Origin: Dysgonomonas sp. Marseille-P4677
GTDB taxonomy: Bacteria > Bacteroidota > Bacteroidia > Bacteroidales > Dysgonomonadaceae
Direction of reading: 5' to 3'
DNA: 59,114 nt
Assembly: GCF_016652235.1 (NCBI RefSeq)
Contig: NZ_JAEPKU010000011.1
Coordinates: forward strand, 1 to 59,114
Shown here: piece by piece, positions 27,817 through 37,182 of the stretch
How the letters are laid out: the number at the start of each line of letters is the position of its first letter
Numbering within the stretch: position 1 is the first letter of the stretch
Notes under the pieces: generated by a model
Databases searched by the model: none
Seen by the model: only the letters and a program-made list of their open reading frames with translations
Told to the model about the DNA's origin: nothing
Translations under genes and position numbers: made by a program

Positions 27817-27848
27817 CAAAGATAGGTATAAAAAATCTATACAGCAAA
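27817..27848 (-). promoter_or_regulatory. Full -33/-7 promoter of the lipoprotein gene
   Basis: On the minus strand TTTG (27845-27848) is followed after 20 bases by TATCTTTG (27817-27824). Both boxes and the spacing match the Bacteroidota housekeeping consensus (TTTG, 19-20 bases, TAnnTTTG). The start codon is 47 bases further on. Confidence 0.8.
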
Positions 27849-27977
27849 ATACAAAATATCACTGCAATATTAAAGTTTAAGATTCGTTACATAAACTTAA
27901 ATTCTAAAACCGCTAAATATAGGCAAAATATGTTTGGATGATAAAGGTCTTTGCAGAAACAATTTTACGGTCTTTCA

Positions 27978-28160
27978 CTATTTATATTTCTCATACAAAA
28001 TAACAAAACGTTGTTCCAACTCTTGTTTTATCCGCCGGCTCTCAGATTCGAATAGCTCTTTATCCAGCAGCTCCTGATTGTTTATCAGTTCTTCGGCTTG
28101 CATACGTAGCCCGACAATCTCTTTATCGTTATTTATTTTGCTGGCGGTTGCTCTATCCAT
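27978..28160 (-). CDS. Small coiled-coil protein of 60 residues
   Basis: Hydrophilic helical protein of 60 residues with heptad-like spacing (GLRMQAEELINNQELLDKELFE) and no membrane segment. It starts 15 bases after the corA stop on the same strand and is probably co-transcribed with it. I do not recognise the family; a regulatory or scaffold role cannot be claimed. The high proportion of Glu, Lys and Arg and the intact frame directly behind corA support a real gene. Confidence 0.65.
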   Translation of the reverse strand: MDRATASKINNDKEIVGLRMQAEELINNQELLDKELFESESRRIKQELEQRFVILYEKYK

Positions 28161-28175
28161 ACTGTTTATTGTATT

Positions 28176-29120
28176 TTACAGCCACTTTTTCTTTTTAAAA
28201 TAAAAGAGAATAATCGCTACTGCAAATATCATGAAACCAATTGAAAATTCGTATCCATACTTCCATTTCAGTTCGGGCATTACATCAAAATTCATACCAT
28301 ATATACTTGCTATAAGTGTAGGTGGCATGAATATAACCGAAATAACAGTAAACATTTTAATAATCTTATTCTGTTCAATGTTTACAAACCCGAGGAAAGT
28401 ATCCTGTAGATAATCAAGGCGATCGAAGCTAAAGCGAATATGTTCCAAAAGGGAATTAATATCCTTAATTAAGATTGTTATTCTTCCATGCAACTCTTTA
28501 GGCATCAACTCACTTCTCAACATACTCGACACTGCCCGCTGCTTATCAATGATATTCTCACGAAGCATCATTGTCTTTTCCTGTAAGTTCTTGATCTCCA
28601 TCAATAACTCCTCATCTGCTTCCTGTATACTAATACTATTACTGAGTGTTGTAATTTCCTGAGTCATATCTTCTACCATATCGGCATCGATTTCTACTCG
28701 TGTTTCCAGAATAGCAACAAACACATGATATCCTGTAGGATAGTTACGTGGGTTGGCTGATATTTTCTTTATTGTTTCATGAAAAGAAGCCAAATCTTCT
28801 CCACGAACGGTGATCAGTATATTATTCTTAAGGATAAAAGAAACGGGTTCGCGTTCAAAATTACTTAGTAAGAAGTTAGCATTGACCACTAAAGAGTCAG
28901 CTGTCTCCATATAACGGGAAGACATCTCGATTTCGACCATCTCCTCTTCTTCCTGAATATATATCTTAAGATAATCTTCCAGTTCATTTTCAATCTCCTC
29001 ATCTACATTGTTTAAGTCGATCCAGAGGAAATTTTTGATAGGAGTAGTCTTCAAAAATTCAATGCTACGGCTCATTCTGATAGCATTGTCTTTATGGTAA
29101 AATAATTTTACTTCGGACAT
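28176..29120 (-). CDS. corA: CorA-family magnesium/divalent cation channel
   Basis: Inner membrane channel subunit of 314 residues forming a homopentamer for Mg2+ or Co2+ entry. The cytoplasmic domain (about 1-250) has the long stalk helices, and two transmembrane helices lie at the C-terminus. The selectivity motif GMN is at 275-277 (YGMNFDVMPE), followed by the second helix and the basic end FKKKKWL. Length is typical for CorA. It is followed by a 60-residue coiled-coil gene, while ksgA lies 39 bases upstream on the same strand. Confidence 0.94.
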   Translation of the reverse strand: MSEVKLFYHKDNAIRMSRSIEFLKTTPIKNFLWIDLNNVDEEIENELEDYLKIYIQEEEEMVEIEMSSRYMETADSLVVNANFLLSNFEREPVSFILKNNILITVRGEDLASFHETIKKISANPRNYPTGYHVFVAILETRVEIDADMVEDMTQEITTLSNSISIQEADEELLMEIKNLQEKTMMLRENIIDKQRAVSSMLRSELMPKELHGRITILIKDINSLLEHIRFSFDRLDYLQDTFLGFVNIEQNKIIKMFTVISVIFMPPTLIASIYGMNFDVMPELKWKYGYEFSIGFMIFAVAIILFYFKKKKWL

Positions 29121-29159
29121 GAGCGCTTTTTTTAAGTGTACGTATTCTATTTTCTTTCA

Positions 29160-29948
29160 CTAATCCCTCCCGGGCAGATGAGCAGCGACAATATTAGTCA
29201 ACTCTTCAAAATCTGCAACCGAGAGCCTCTCGGGTCGCTCATCAAAAACCGGATTGGCATAAGCTTCACAATCTTTTCCGAGCAAAGGCTTCATCGAATT
29301 TCGCAGTGTTTTCCGTCGTTGATTGAATCCGGTTTTTATTACTGTTTTAAAAAGCTTTTCATCACAACTCAGCTGCTGCCGGTTATTCCTTACTAACTTC
29401 ACCACTGCCGATTTCACTTTCGGAGGAGGGTCGAACACCTTTTCACTTACCGTGAAAAGATATTCAATATCGTACCAAGCCTGTAGCAGTACACTTAAAA
29501 TACCATACGTTTTACCACCGGGTTTAGCGGCAATACGCTCAGCAACTTCTTTTTGAAGCATACCTGAGCAACATGGTATATGGTTTTTATAATCAAGAAC
29601 TTTGAAAAATATTTGCGAAGAAATATTATACGGATAATTACCAATTATACAAAATTGATCACTATAGATTTGTGTTAAATCTAATTTTAAGAAATCATCC
29701 TCTATAATATGACCCTGCAGACTAGGATAATGCTCATTAAGGTATGGGACAGAATCACGATCGAGTTCTACAACTGTCAACTCTCGCTTCTTCTCTATCA
29801 GATATTGAGTAAGTACTCCCATTCCTGGCCCCACTTCGATAACCGGTACACCGACAAAGTCGTCTAATGTATCAGCTATGCGACGTGCAATATCCAGATC
29901 TTTTAAAAAATGCTGACCTAAGAATTTTTTGGGTCTAACTACTGACAT
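29160..29948 (-). CDS. rsmA: 16S rRNA (adenine1518-N6/adenine1519-N6)-dimethyltransferase
   Basis: KsgA/RsmA of 262 residues, which dimethylates two adjacent adenines in helix 45 of 16S rRNA late in 30S assembly. Motifs are GQHFLKD at the N-terminus, VIEVGPGMGVLTQYL (SAM site), the catalytic NYPYNIS (usually NLPYN) and the C-terminal RRKTLRNSMK. A TACCTTTG box 30 bases upstream fits a promoter. It is divergent from a flippase-like membrane protein gene, a neighbourhood I associate with Bacteroidota. Confidence 0.96.
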   Translation of the reverse strand: MSVVRPKKFLGQHFLKDLDIARRIADTLDDFVGVPVIEVGPGMGVLTQYLIEKKRELTVVELDRDSVPYLNEHYPSLQGHIIEDDFLKLDLTQIYSDQFCIIGNYPYNISSQIFFKVLDYKNHIPCCSGMLQKEVAERIAAKPGGKTYGILSVLLQAWYDIEYLFTVSEKVFDPPPKVKSAVVKLVRNNRQQLSCDEKLFKTVIKTGFNQRRKTLRNSMKPLLGKDCEAYANPVFDERPERLSVADFEELTNIVAAHLPGRD

Positions 29949-29977
29949 ACCTATATTTATGATTATCTTTGTTGCCG

Positions 29978-29985
29978 CAAAGGTA
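29978..29985 (-). promoter_or_regulatory. -7 element of rsmA
   Basis: TACCTTTG on the minus strand matches TAnnTTTG exactly and lies 29 bases before the rsmA ATG. The -33 region (TTTTAGC) is only partly like TTTG. Confidence 0.6.
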
Positions 29986-30052
29986 GTATTTTATTGCTAA
30001 AATACAGCTTCTACCTCCAGGTTTATATAAAAATACAATTTTACAACACGGA

Positions 30053-31072
30053 ATGGAAAATCCGAACAAGGTAACGACACTAAAAAAAAGCTCTCTCTTA
30101 AACAAACTTATCAAAGTTGTACTGCCACTAGTCTTAGGTATATATATAGTATATTACCTGATAAATAAAATAGATATCCATGAACTATGGCTTGTGTTGA
30201 AAGGAGCAAACTGGGGTATTCTTATTTTCTCTTTGCTTTTTGGATTACTAGGTAACACTATTAGAGCATATCGCTGGGCTCTTTTTATCAGACCGTTAGG
30301 ATATTCGCCCAAATTATCCAATTTGAGTTTTGCGATATATGGAGGTTACGCCGTTAATCTGGCTATTCCGCGTGCCGGTGAAATATGGAAATGTGGTATG
30401 ACTGCTAAGGTTGAGAAAATACCGTTCACAAAACTTTTCGGTACAATGATATTAGATCGGATATTCGATATGTTTACCGTTGTTTTTATAAGTATTGCTG
30501 CATTTATCATAAATATGCAGTTTTTTATATCGCAACTGGAACAAAACAAGTCGACATTGGATCTCATCATGATGATACTTAAGTCTCCAATACTATATAT
30601 AGCTCTGGTTGCTGCAATAATTACAACATACATAGTATTCAAATTTTTTAAAGAAAATATTATAGTTGTAAAGGTTAAGAATTTTATATCGGGAATGCTA
30701 CACGATATGAAGACTATTTGGCATATGAAAACCAAGGGTCGTTTACTTTTATCTACAATTGCGATATGGGGATCGTATTTTCTCTATTTTTATATAACAT
30801 TCTATGCCTTCAATTTCACTGAAAATTTAGGTATCACTGCTGGGCTTATCACATTTGCGCTATCGAGCTTAAGCATGATAATCCCCTCGAATGGAGGATT
30901 GGGACCTTGGCAGATTGCCGTTATCGCAAGCCTGATGCTATATGGAGTGAGTGAGCTTAACGCTACTGCATTCGCAACAGGAGTATTTGCAATACAATCG
31001 ATAATATGGACAACTCTTTGCGGTCTATTTGGAATAGCAGCTCTTGCTATCAAAAACAGAAATAATAAATAA
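30053..31072 (+). CDS. Flippase-like/lysylphosphatidylglycerol-synthase-type membrane protein (UPF0104)
   Basis: Polytopic membrane protein of 339 residues with about eight transmembrane helices, matching the TM region of lysylphosphatidylglycerol synthases (UPF0104/AglD-like). Visible marks are YRWALFIRPLG, GEIWKCGMTAKVEKIPFTKLFGTMILDRIFD and SLSMIIPSNGGLGPWQ, the conserved cytosolic loops of the family. It lacks the C-terminal synthase domain, so it may move lipids or lipid-linked precursors without aminoacylating them. It is divergent from rsmA and followed 69 bases later by pabB. Confidence 0.88.
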   Translation: MENPNKVTTLKKSSLLNKLIKVVLPLVLGIYIVYYLINKIDIHELWLVLKGANWGILIFSLLFGLLGNTIRAYRWALFIRPLGYSPKLSNLSFAIYGGYAVNLAIPRAGEIWKCGMTAKVEKIPFTKLFGTMILDRIFDMFTVVFISIAAFIINMQFFISQLEQNKSTLDLIMMILKSPILYIALVAAIITTYIVFKFFKENIIVVKVKNFISGMLHDMKTIWHMKTKGRLLLSTIAIWGSYFLYFYITFYAFNFTENLGITAGLITFALSSLSMIIPSNGGLGPWQIAVIASLMLYGVSELNATAFATGVFAIQSIIWTTLCGLFGIAALAIKNRNNK

Positions 31073-31141
31073 TCGGGTATTTACTTTAGGGAAAACAATC
31101 TATCTTTACTTGCAAATCAATGTAAAGAGGATAGTCATAAA

Positions 31142-32119
31142 ATGTTTCTCAATAATATAGTCGAAATACAAGGAAAAATGAACGTTTGCGGAAAAGAGAA
31201 GAAGCCTTTTCTCTTTGCTGTAAATTTTGAAATGACAGAAGGTTTTATCATCGATGATCCTTTATCCCAAAACAAAATCTTATTTAAAGTATTAGACAAA
31301 CAAAACAGCAGATTTACAGATAAGCGTCCTGATAATATTCAGTTTAAATTCGATCCGATTGTTTACGAAAAATATAAGCAGAAATTTGAAATTGTTCACA
31401 ATGGATTGAAAAGAGGTTATTCGTACCTCACAAACCTAACTGTAAAAACGCCTATTACAACAAACTTATCTCTTGCTGAAATTTTCAGTTACAGTAATGC
31501 TCCATATAAGTTGTTACTTCCCGGAAAATTTGTTTGCTTTTCGCCTGAACGTTTTGTGAAAATATCAGGAGATATTATCTCAACCAACCCGATGAAAGGG
31601 ACAATAGATGCATCTATTCCCAATGCAGAACAAATAATTCTAAATGACTATAAAGAAACTGCCGAACATAATACAATAGTAGACCTTCTTCGAAACGACT
31701 TGAGTATTATATCTGATAATGTAAAGGTCGACAGATTCAGGTATATTGATCGTATAAAAACTAATCAAAAAAGCATATTACAAGTAAGTTCTGAAATTAC
31801 TGGTAAATTACAACCTAAAATTAAAGATAATCTTGGTGATATCATTTTTGGAATGCTGCCTGCAGGATCAATATCCGGCGCTCCTAAATCGGCTACATTA
31901 GACATTATCAGGCAAGCTGAAGGAGAGCCTAGAGGTTATTACACAGGTATATTTGGCTATTACGACAGTGAGACTTTAGACTCTGCTGTAATGATCAGGT
32001 ATATAGAACAAATTAACAACCGATACTATTTCCGAAGCGGTGGAGGTATTACCGTCTATAGCGATTGTAAGAGTGAATATGAAGAAGTATTTAGCAAAGT
32101 ATATCTCCCAATAATATGA
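31142..32119 (+). CDS. pabB: Aminodeoxychorismate synthase component I
   Basis: Chorismate-binding enzyme of 325 residues that adds ammonia to chorismate for p-aminobenzoate synthesis. It is a compact form without the N-terminal TrpE-type domain; the core has FVCFSPERFVKI, NPMKGTID, DLLRNDLSII and the C-terminal GSISGAPKSATLDII with GYYTGIFGYYD. It overlaps pabC as ATGA (32116-32119). No pabA glutaminase lies in the window; the folB gene, also in folate synthesis, is unlinked at 20451. Confidence 0.92.
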   Translation: MFLNNIVEIQGKMNVCGKEKKPFLFAVNFEMTEGFIIDDPLSQNKILFKVLDKQNSRFTDKRPDNIQFKFDPIVYEKYKQKFEIVHNGLKRGYSYLTNLTVKTPITTNLSLAEIFSYSNAPYKLLLPGKFVCFSPERFVKISGDIISTNPMKGTIDASIPNAEQIILNDYKETAEHNTIVDLLRNDLSIISDNVKVDRFRYIDRIKTNQKSILQVSSEITGKLQPKIKDNLGDIIFGMLPAGSISGAPKSATLDIIRQAEGEPRGYYTGIFGYYDSETLDSAVMIRYIEQINNRYYFRSGGGITVYSDCKSEYEEVFSKVYLPII

Positions 32120-32715
32120 AAGAGCCTTATTTCATAGAAACAATAAAAGTCATAGATGGTAAATTCCTCAATCTGCCGTATCATATGGATAGGATGAACC
32201 ATACTATGATATCATTCTTCAATACAAGTATGTTTGTGGAACTTTGGATAGGTGATATTCCTCCGGAGCTAAGGATTGGCGTAGTTAAATGTCGTATCGT
32301 TTATTCATACTGTAGCGTCCGTGTAGAATATGAACGATATAACCTCAGAGAAATAAAACGGCTCAAGCTAGTCACAGATAACACACTAGACTATTCTTTC
32401 AAATATAAAGACAGGGAGAGAATCAATTCACTATTAGATCAAAGACAAGATTGTGACGACATATTAATTGTCAAGAATGGATTTATAACTGACACATCGT
32501 TTAGCAATGTTGTATTCCAAAACGAATATGGATTATACACTCCATCCTCTTACCTTTTAGCAGGAACAAAACGTCGTAAATTATTAGAAACAGGAGCAAT
32601 TAAAGAAACCGAAATCCGAAAAGACGATATATCCAACTACTTTAAATTATATCTTATCAATGCTATGATTGATATTGAGGATCATATTTCTATAGATATT
32701 TCATCAATTAGCTAG
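32116..32715 (+). CDS. pabC: Aminotransferase class IV protein, probable aminodeoxychorismate lyase
   Basis: PLP-fold protein of 199 residues, short for the family (usually 250-290). The location directly after pabB with an ATGA overlap supports conversion of aminodeoxychorismate to p-aminobenzoate and pyruvate. Fold-type IV marks are the central YSFKYKDRERINSLL, with the Lys of the PLP site probably in the FKYKDR segment, FITDTSFSNVVF and TPSSYLLAGTKRRKLL. Such short versions beside pabB are common in Bacteroidota. It converges on a small lipoprotein gene with four bases between stops. Confidence 0.85.
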   Translation: MKEPYFIETIKVIDGKFLNLPYHMDRMNHTMISFFNTSMFVELWIGDIPPELRIGVVKCRIVYSYCSVRVEYERYNLREIKRLKLVTDNTLDYSFKYKDRERINSLLDQRQDCDDILIVKNGFITDTSFSNVVFQNEYGLYTPSSYLLAGTKRRKLLETGAIKETEIRKDDISNYFKLYLINAMIDIEDHISIDISSIS

Positions 32716-32719
32716 ATTA

Positions 32720-32995
32720 CTATTTTGGAGTACTTCTTTTGTTTAGAGTCTGGGTTCTCACTTTTGTCGAATCATTTGCAATAGCCGTTACATCGCCCGT
32801 ACAATTCGTAAAGTAAACATATTTACCCCTATCCATAAAACGATATACCTTACAGCCATCATGTTCAAACAAATAGTCGACCTTATATGTCTGGTTATTA
32901 TCAGATATCTGACTCACAATAGGACGTTCAACCGAACAAGAAAAAAGACCAATAACCGACAAACTTCCAAGTAATAAATTAACGAGTATTTTCAT
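32720..32995 (-). CDS. DUF4884-type small lipoprotein
   Basis: Lipoprotein of 91 residues; the signal ends at Cys20 (GLFSCSVER). The mature part has YKVDYLFEHDGCKVYRFMDRGKYVYFTNCTGD, a two-cysteine segment I recognise as DUF4884-like in Bacteroidota. Function unknown. It ends the minus-strand run from the GHL10 lipoprotein and rlmL-like genes, 20 bases after the methyltransferase stop. Confidence 0.75.
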   Translation of the reverse strand: MKILVNLLLGSLSVIGLFSCSVERPIVSQISDNNQTYKVDYLFEHDGCKVYRFMDRGKYVYFTNCTGDVTAIANDSTKVRTQTLNKRSTPK

Positions 32996-33015
32996 AACCG
33001 TAAGTTTTATTATGT

Positions 33016-34182
33016 TTAACTTATATCCTTCTTTGCTTCATTTCTCTTTCCTGCGAATATATCATATTTCCGAAACTCACATTGTAGCGAGCCGTTTACC
33101 AATTGTATTTTTTTCGATGGTTTCAAACCTATCTTATCGAAACATTCCTTCTTATAACTCAGAATCCAAGCAGAATATCCCATAAATACATGTTTTAGCC
33201 TCTCCCCTATTTTTTCATATAAGCCAAATAAGTCTTCGGGTTGAATACGCTCTCCATACGGTGGATTGGTCACAAGAATTCCCTGTTGAGCCGGAGCTTC
33301 GGCATAATCTTCTATAGGCATTGTTTTCAATTCAACACACTTTTCCACTCCTGCTCCTTTTATATTTTTAGTGGCAATATCAATAGCTTCCTTAGATATA
33401 TCCGAACCATATATCTTATGTTTGAACTCGCGTTCGCCACTATCATCATTATATATCATTTCAAATAAATCTGCATTGAAATTCTTCCATTTCTCAAAAG
33501 CAAAACTTTGTCTGTATATTCCTGGCGGTACGTTCATCGCTATCATAGCAGCTTCGATAAGAAGTGTTCCTGAACCACACATAGGATCAACAAAATCAGA
33601 TTCACCTCTCCATCCTGTTTTAAGAATCATACCGGCTGCCAACACTTCGGTTAATGGCGCTTCGGTTTGGGCGACCCGATAACCTCTTTTATGTAATGAC
33701 TCACCGGAACTATCGAATGATAAAGTACATTTATCGTGAGCTATATGGAAATTGATAAGCAAATCAGGATTTCTAGTATCAACAGATGGACGTTTAGCAA
33801 CCTTCTGCATGAAATAATCGGCGATAGCATCTTTTACCCGATACGCCACAAACTTAGAATGGGTAAAATAGTCGGAAAAAGTAATTGCATCAATAGCAAA
33901 GGTACTATCTTCCGTCAAGTGTTCGTACCAATTCATAGCCTTTACTTTCTTATATATTTCGTCTGTATTTTTTGCCTTAAACTCATATACAGGGCGAAGT
34001 ATACGTAAGGCTGTACGACAGTGAATATTCGCTTTATAGAGTAAAGCAAGGTCACCTTCGAAGGAAACCATACGGGTTCCTATTTCCAGATTATTAGCAC
34101 CCAGACTTGTTAACTCTTCAGCCAGAACATCTTCTAACCCAGCCATTGTTTTGGCTATCATTGTAAATTCTCTTTTCGCCAT
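33016..34182 (-). CDS. THUMP-domain 23S rRNA/RNA guanine-N2 methyltransferase (RlmL-like)
   Basis: SAM-dependent methyltransferase of 388 residues corresponding to the N-terminal RlmL half of enterobacterial RlmKL. It has a THUMP RNA-binding domain (about 45-155) and a Rossmann methyltransferase domain with DPMCGSGTLLIEAA (motif X/I) and the catalytic NPPYGERI (motif IV), typical for N2-guanine methylation. 23S G2445 is the likely target by homology. It starts 17 bases after the GHL10 gene stop. Confidence 0.9.
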   Translation of the reverse strand: MAKREFTMIAKTMAGLEDVLAEELTSLGANNLEIGTRMVSFEGDLALLYKANIHCRTALRILRPVYEFKAKNTDEIYKKVKAMNWYEHLTEDSTFAIDAITFSDYFTHSKFVAYRVKDAIADYFMQKVAKRPSVDTRNPDLLINFHIAHDKCTLSFDSSGESLHKRGYRVAQTEAPLTEVLAAGMILKTGWRGESDFVDPMCGSGTLLIEAAMIAMNVPPGIYRQSFAFEKWKNFNADLFEMIYNDDSGEREFKHKIYGSDISKEAIDIATKNIKGAGVEKCVELKTMPIEDYAEAPAQQGILVTNPPYGERIQPEDLFGLYEKIGERLKHVFMGYSAWILSYKKECFDKIGLKPSKKIQLVNGSLQCEFRKYDIFAGKRNEAKKDIS

Positions 34183-34199
34183 TATTGCTTTATTTCCTC

Positions 34200-35750
34200 T
34201 TACAGTTTTATTTTCTTCGATTTTCCTTTCGATTCATTATGAAAGCCATCAACGGCTGTCACAATATACTTATATTCTTTATTACCTCCTTCATATGGCA
34301 GAACCAACTTATTATCTCTTGTAATAGCTACGATATACTGAGGATTATCTAAATTCTCACCTTCTCCTTTACCAAAACGATAGACTACAAAGTATTGTGC
34401 TGTCTCGGGATTATATTTATCCGTATTACTTTCCCATGTAAGCGTATGTGTTGTACTTGTATATGATTCTTGCAATCCACTCACTTTCTTAGGTTTCTTC
34501 TTATGCATATGGGTGTACGCAGGGATCAATGCAGGATACTTATGGTAATTGTTCCTTAATTGCGTTGCAACTCCTTTATAGTCATCTAAAAGTTCGTAAG
34601 CAGGCCAAAAACAGTTACCATGCACAGTTGTATAACTTCTCGACAGTATCATTTTCTCAGACAGTTGATTGTCACCTGAAGGCTGTGTTGTGGCATCCAT
34701 AGTACGCTTTACGTCCTGGCCAATATAAAGATGCTCTTTATAGTTGTTATTAGCCCACCAATCTATCAGAGTTTTATAATCTGCAAGTTGATGTCCTATC
34801 TCCCAATATATCTGCGGCATATTGTAATCTATCCAACCTTCTTTTACCCATAGTTTTACATCTGCATACAGATCGTCATAATTCTGTAATCCATTTGTAT
34901 TACTTCCCGATCCATCAGGCGTATTCTTTTTGTTTCGATAGATACCAAATGGACTGATACCAAATCTCACCCAAGGTTTAGAAGTCAATAATGTATGTTT
35001 TATTTCTTTAATTAGTAAGTTCACGTTATTTCGCCGCCAATCACCTATCTGATTTTGTGTAAAGCCCTGCTTTCTTGCATATGTATTAAAACTGTTAGCA
35101 TCAGGGAAAGCCTCTCCGGCAATCGGATAAGGATAAAAATAATCGTCCATGTGAATAGCATCTACATTATAGCGCATTACTATATCCTTAACTACATCAC
35201 ATATAAACTTACGGTTTTCGGGGATACCCGGATCAAAATAGATTTTACCTCCATATCTGACAAAGCGTTCAGGATATTTATAATAGATATGGCTCTTGGC
35301 AAACATATCGTTTTCGCTTGCCGACACACGATAAGGATTAAGCCATGCATGCAATTCCATATTACGTTTATGACATTCCTCGACCAAGAAAGCCAATGGA
35401 TCAAAACCACCTTCGGGAGCTACACCTTGTACTCCTGTAAGAAACGCGCTCCATGGCTCTAAGTCTGATTTATAGAAAGCATCAGCATATGGCCGCGCCT
35501 GAAATATAACAGCATTTATTCCATCAGCTTGCAGTTCATCCAATGTTCTTACAAAATAGGATTTCAACTGTGAGGTAGTCATATTTTTATATCTGGTCTG
35601 CCAAGCAGTACTTAACCAAGCTCCTCTAAATTCCCGTTTAGGGTGAGTAATATCGGAAAATCTAACACGTTGACGTTGCGTACCGCAGGAAGAAAGTAAT
35701 ATTATAAAAGTAGTTATAAAAAACAGGCTGAAAATCTTATTCTTATTCAT
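34200..35750 (-). CDS. GHL10-family glycoside-hydrolase-like lipoprotein
   Basis: Lipoprotein of 516 residues with Cys22 after the signal (LLSSCGTQ). The catalytic-like domain (about 38-400) is a GHL10 (DUF187) TIM barrel with FRGAWLSTAWQTRY, ADGINAVIFQARPYADAFY, HAWLNPYRVS and DAIHMDDYFYPYP. The C-terminal 100 residues form a fibronectin type III-like domain. Family members are thought to act on peptidoglycan or other cell-surface glycans, but no substrate can be read here. It heads a minus-strand run with the methyltransferase; a TATTTTTG -7 box lies 28 bases upstream. Confidence 0.9.
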   Translation of the reverse strand: MNKNKIFSLFFITTFIILLSSCGTQRQRVRFSDITHPKREFRGAWLSTAWQTRYKNMTTSQLKSYFVRTLDELQADGINAVIFQARPYADAFYKSDLEPWSAFLTGVQGVAPEGGFDPLAFLVEECHKRNMELHAWLNPYRVSASENDMFAKSHIYYKYPERFVRYGGKIYFDPGIPENRKFICDVVKDIVMRYNVDAIHMDDYFYPYPIAGEAFPDANSFNTYARKQGFTQNQIGDWRRNNVNLLIKEIKHTLLTSKPWVRFGISPFGIYRNKKNTPDGSGSNTNGLQNYDDLYADVKLWVKEGWIDYNMPQIYWEIGHQLADYKTLIDWWANNNYKEHLYIGQDVKRTMDATTQPSGDNQLSEKMILSRSYTTVHGNCFWPAYELLDDYKGVATQLRNNYHKYPALIPAYTHMHKKKPKKVSGLQESYTSTTHTLTWESNTDKYNPETAQYFVVYRFGKGEGENLDNPQYIVAITRDNKLVLPYEGGNKEYKYIVTAVDGFHNESKGKSKKIKL

Positions 35751-35778
35751 AGAAGTAACATAATTTAATAAGTCGTTA

Positions 35779-35786
35779 CAAAAATA
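35779..35786 (-). promoter_or_regulatory. -7 element of the GHL10 gene
   Basis: TATTTTTG on the minus strand matches TAnnTTTG and lies 28 bases before the start codon. No TTTG at -33. Confidence 0.5.
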
Positions 35787-35822
35787 GGAATAATAACTAG
35801 AATGTCTTTTATATAAATGCCT

Positions 35823-35830
35823 TACTTTTG
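35823..35830 (+). promoter_or_regulatory. -7 element of the phosphoesterase gene at 35938
   Basis: TACTTTTG matches TAnnTTTG, 107 bases before the ATG, implying a long leader. No TTTG at the -33 spacing. Confidence 0.45.
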
Positions 35831-35937
35831 TCTGAGTTAATAAAGATTAAGGACACAAATCCATTTATGTAACTGATTACAACTTTGACAATCTGCTATT
35901 TTTATAAATTACATTTAAACCATTCTTAATTTAATTG

Positions 35938-37179
35938 ATGAAACAAATAATATTATATATATCATTCATTCTTTCTATCAGCCTCCAAGCTAATGAACCG
36001 ATAAAAATAGGAGTGATCTCGGACACGCATTTTCTTTCAGAAAAACTTATGGATGATGGTTATGCGATACAAGATTATTTGTTGAATAGCGGAAAGAATG
36101 TGAAAGACGTCCCTGCTGTACTTGATAAAGTTCTAGATGATTATCTACAGAGCGACATTCAAGTCTTACTTGTAAGCGGAGATATGACCAAAGATGGAGA
36201 GAAACAAAGTCATATCGATTTTGTTGAAAGACTAAAGCCTTTAAAAGAAAAAGGGGTTAAAATCTTTGTTATCCCTGGGAACCATGATGTAAATATGCCT
36301 AATTCGATAGAATTTAAAGGAAATAAAAAGCTACCTGTAGCAAGTGTTTCCGTTCAGGAATTTACAGACATATATTCAGACTGCGGATATAGAAATGCCC
36401 TTCATAAGGATACCGCCAGTTTAAGTTATGTAGCACAACTAAATAGTAACACGTGGTTATTAGCTATAGACGCTGCAAGATATAGAGAATATAAGACCGG
36501 AAGTATTTCCGGAGGAAAGATATCTCCATCTACAGAACTATGGATCAACGACAGATTAAAGGATGCAAAAGAAAAGAACATTCAGGTGATAGGTATGATG
36601 CATTGGGGAATTACAGAACATATTATGTATCAATCATCATTTTTTAAAGACTATCTGATATTCGACTGGCAACGGCTAGCAAATTTACTTGCAGACGGGG
36701 GGATGAAAGCCATTTTCACAGGACATTTCCATTCGAATGATATTTCTGCATTTACTTCCGATAAAGGCAATATCATTTATGATATAGAAACAGGTACACT
36801 ATCTGCATACCCATTTTCATATCGCTTTGTAGAGTTTAGTGACAAGAAAATGAATATTAGAACAAAAAATATAACATCAATTGCTAATTCTCCAAATCTG
36901 GCAAAAGATGATAAAATCCGTATGCAAATATTATCAGAGAAACAAGCGAAGCAAAAACTGAAAGGGCTAGGCTATAATCTACCTGACAGCACATTATCTG
37001 AAATGGCTAATATTCTTTCGCAGATATTCGTTCTACATGCATATGGTGATGAAAAGATCGATGATAATTTAAAAAAGGCGATGGAAAAATTATCCATGCA
37101 ACTAGAAACTCCAATAGATTTGATGGATATGGAACTAGATTTCCCCCCTGCCGATAATGATGTTGAAATTATTTTTTAA
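35938..37179 (+). CDS. Exported metallophosphoesterase
   Basis: Calcineurin-like phosphoesterase of 413 residues with a signal peptide (about 1-20). All five metal-site motifs are canonical: GVISDTHF, VSGDMTKDGE, PGNHDVN, GMMHWG and FTGHFHSND. The C-terminal 100 residues are helical and lie outside the catalytic fold. The substrate is unknown. I choose the ATG at 35938, one codon inside a possible TTG start. Its stop lies three bases before the rnhB ATG, so they are co-transcribed. Confidence 0.9.
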   Translation: MKQIILYISFILSISLQANEPIKIGVISDTHFLSEKLMDDGYAIQDYLLNSGKNVKDVPAVLDKVLDDYLQSDIQVLLVSGDMTKDGEKQSHIDFVERLKPLKEKGVKIFVIPGNHDVNMPNSIEFKGNKKLPVASVSVQEFTDIYSDCGYRNALHKDTASLSYVAQLNSNTWLLAIDAARYREYKTGSISGGKISPSTELWINDRLKDAKEKNIQVIGMMHWGITEHIMYQSSFFKDYLIFDWQRLANLLADGGMKAIFTGHFHSNDISAFTSDKGNIIYDIETGTLSAYPFSYRFVEFSDKKMNIRTKNITSIANSPNLAKDDKIRMQILSEKQAKQKLKGLGYNLPDSTLSEMANILSQIFVLHAYGDEKIDDNLKKAMEKLSMQLETPIDLMDMELDFPPADNDVEIIF

Positions 37180-37182
37180 AAT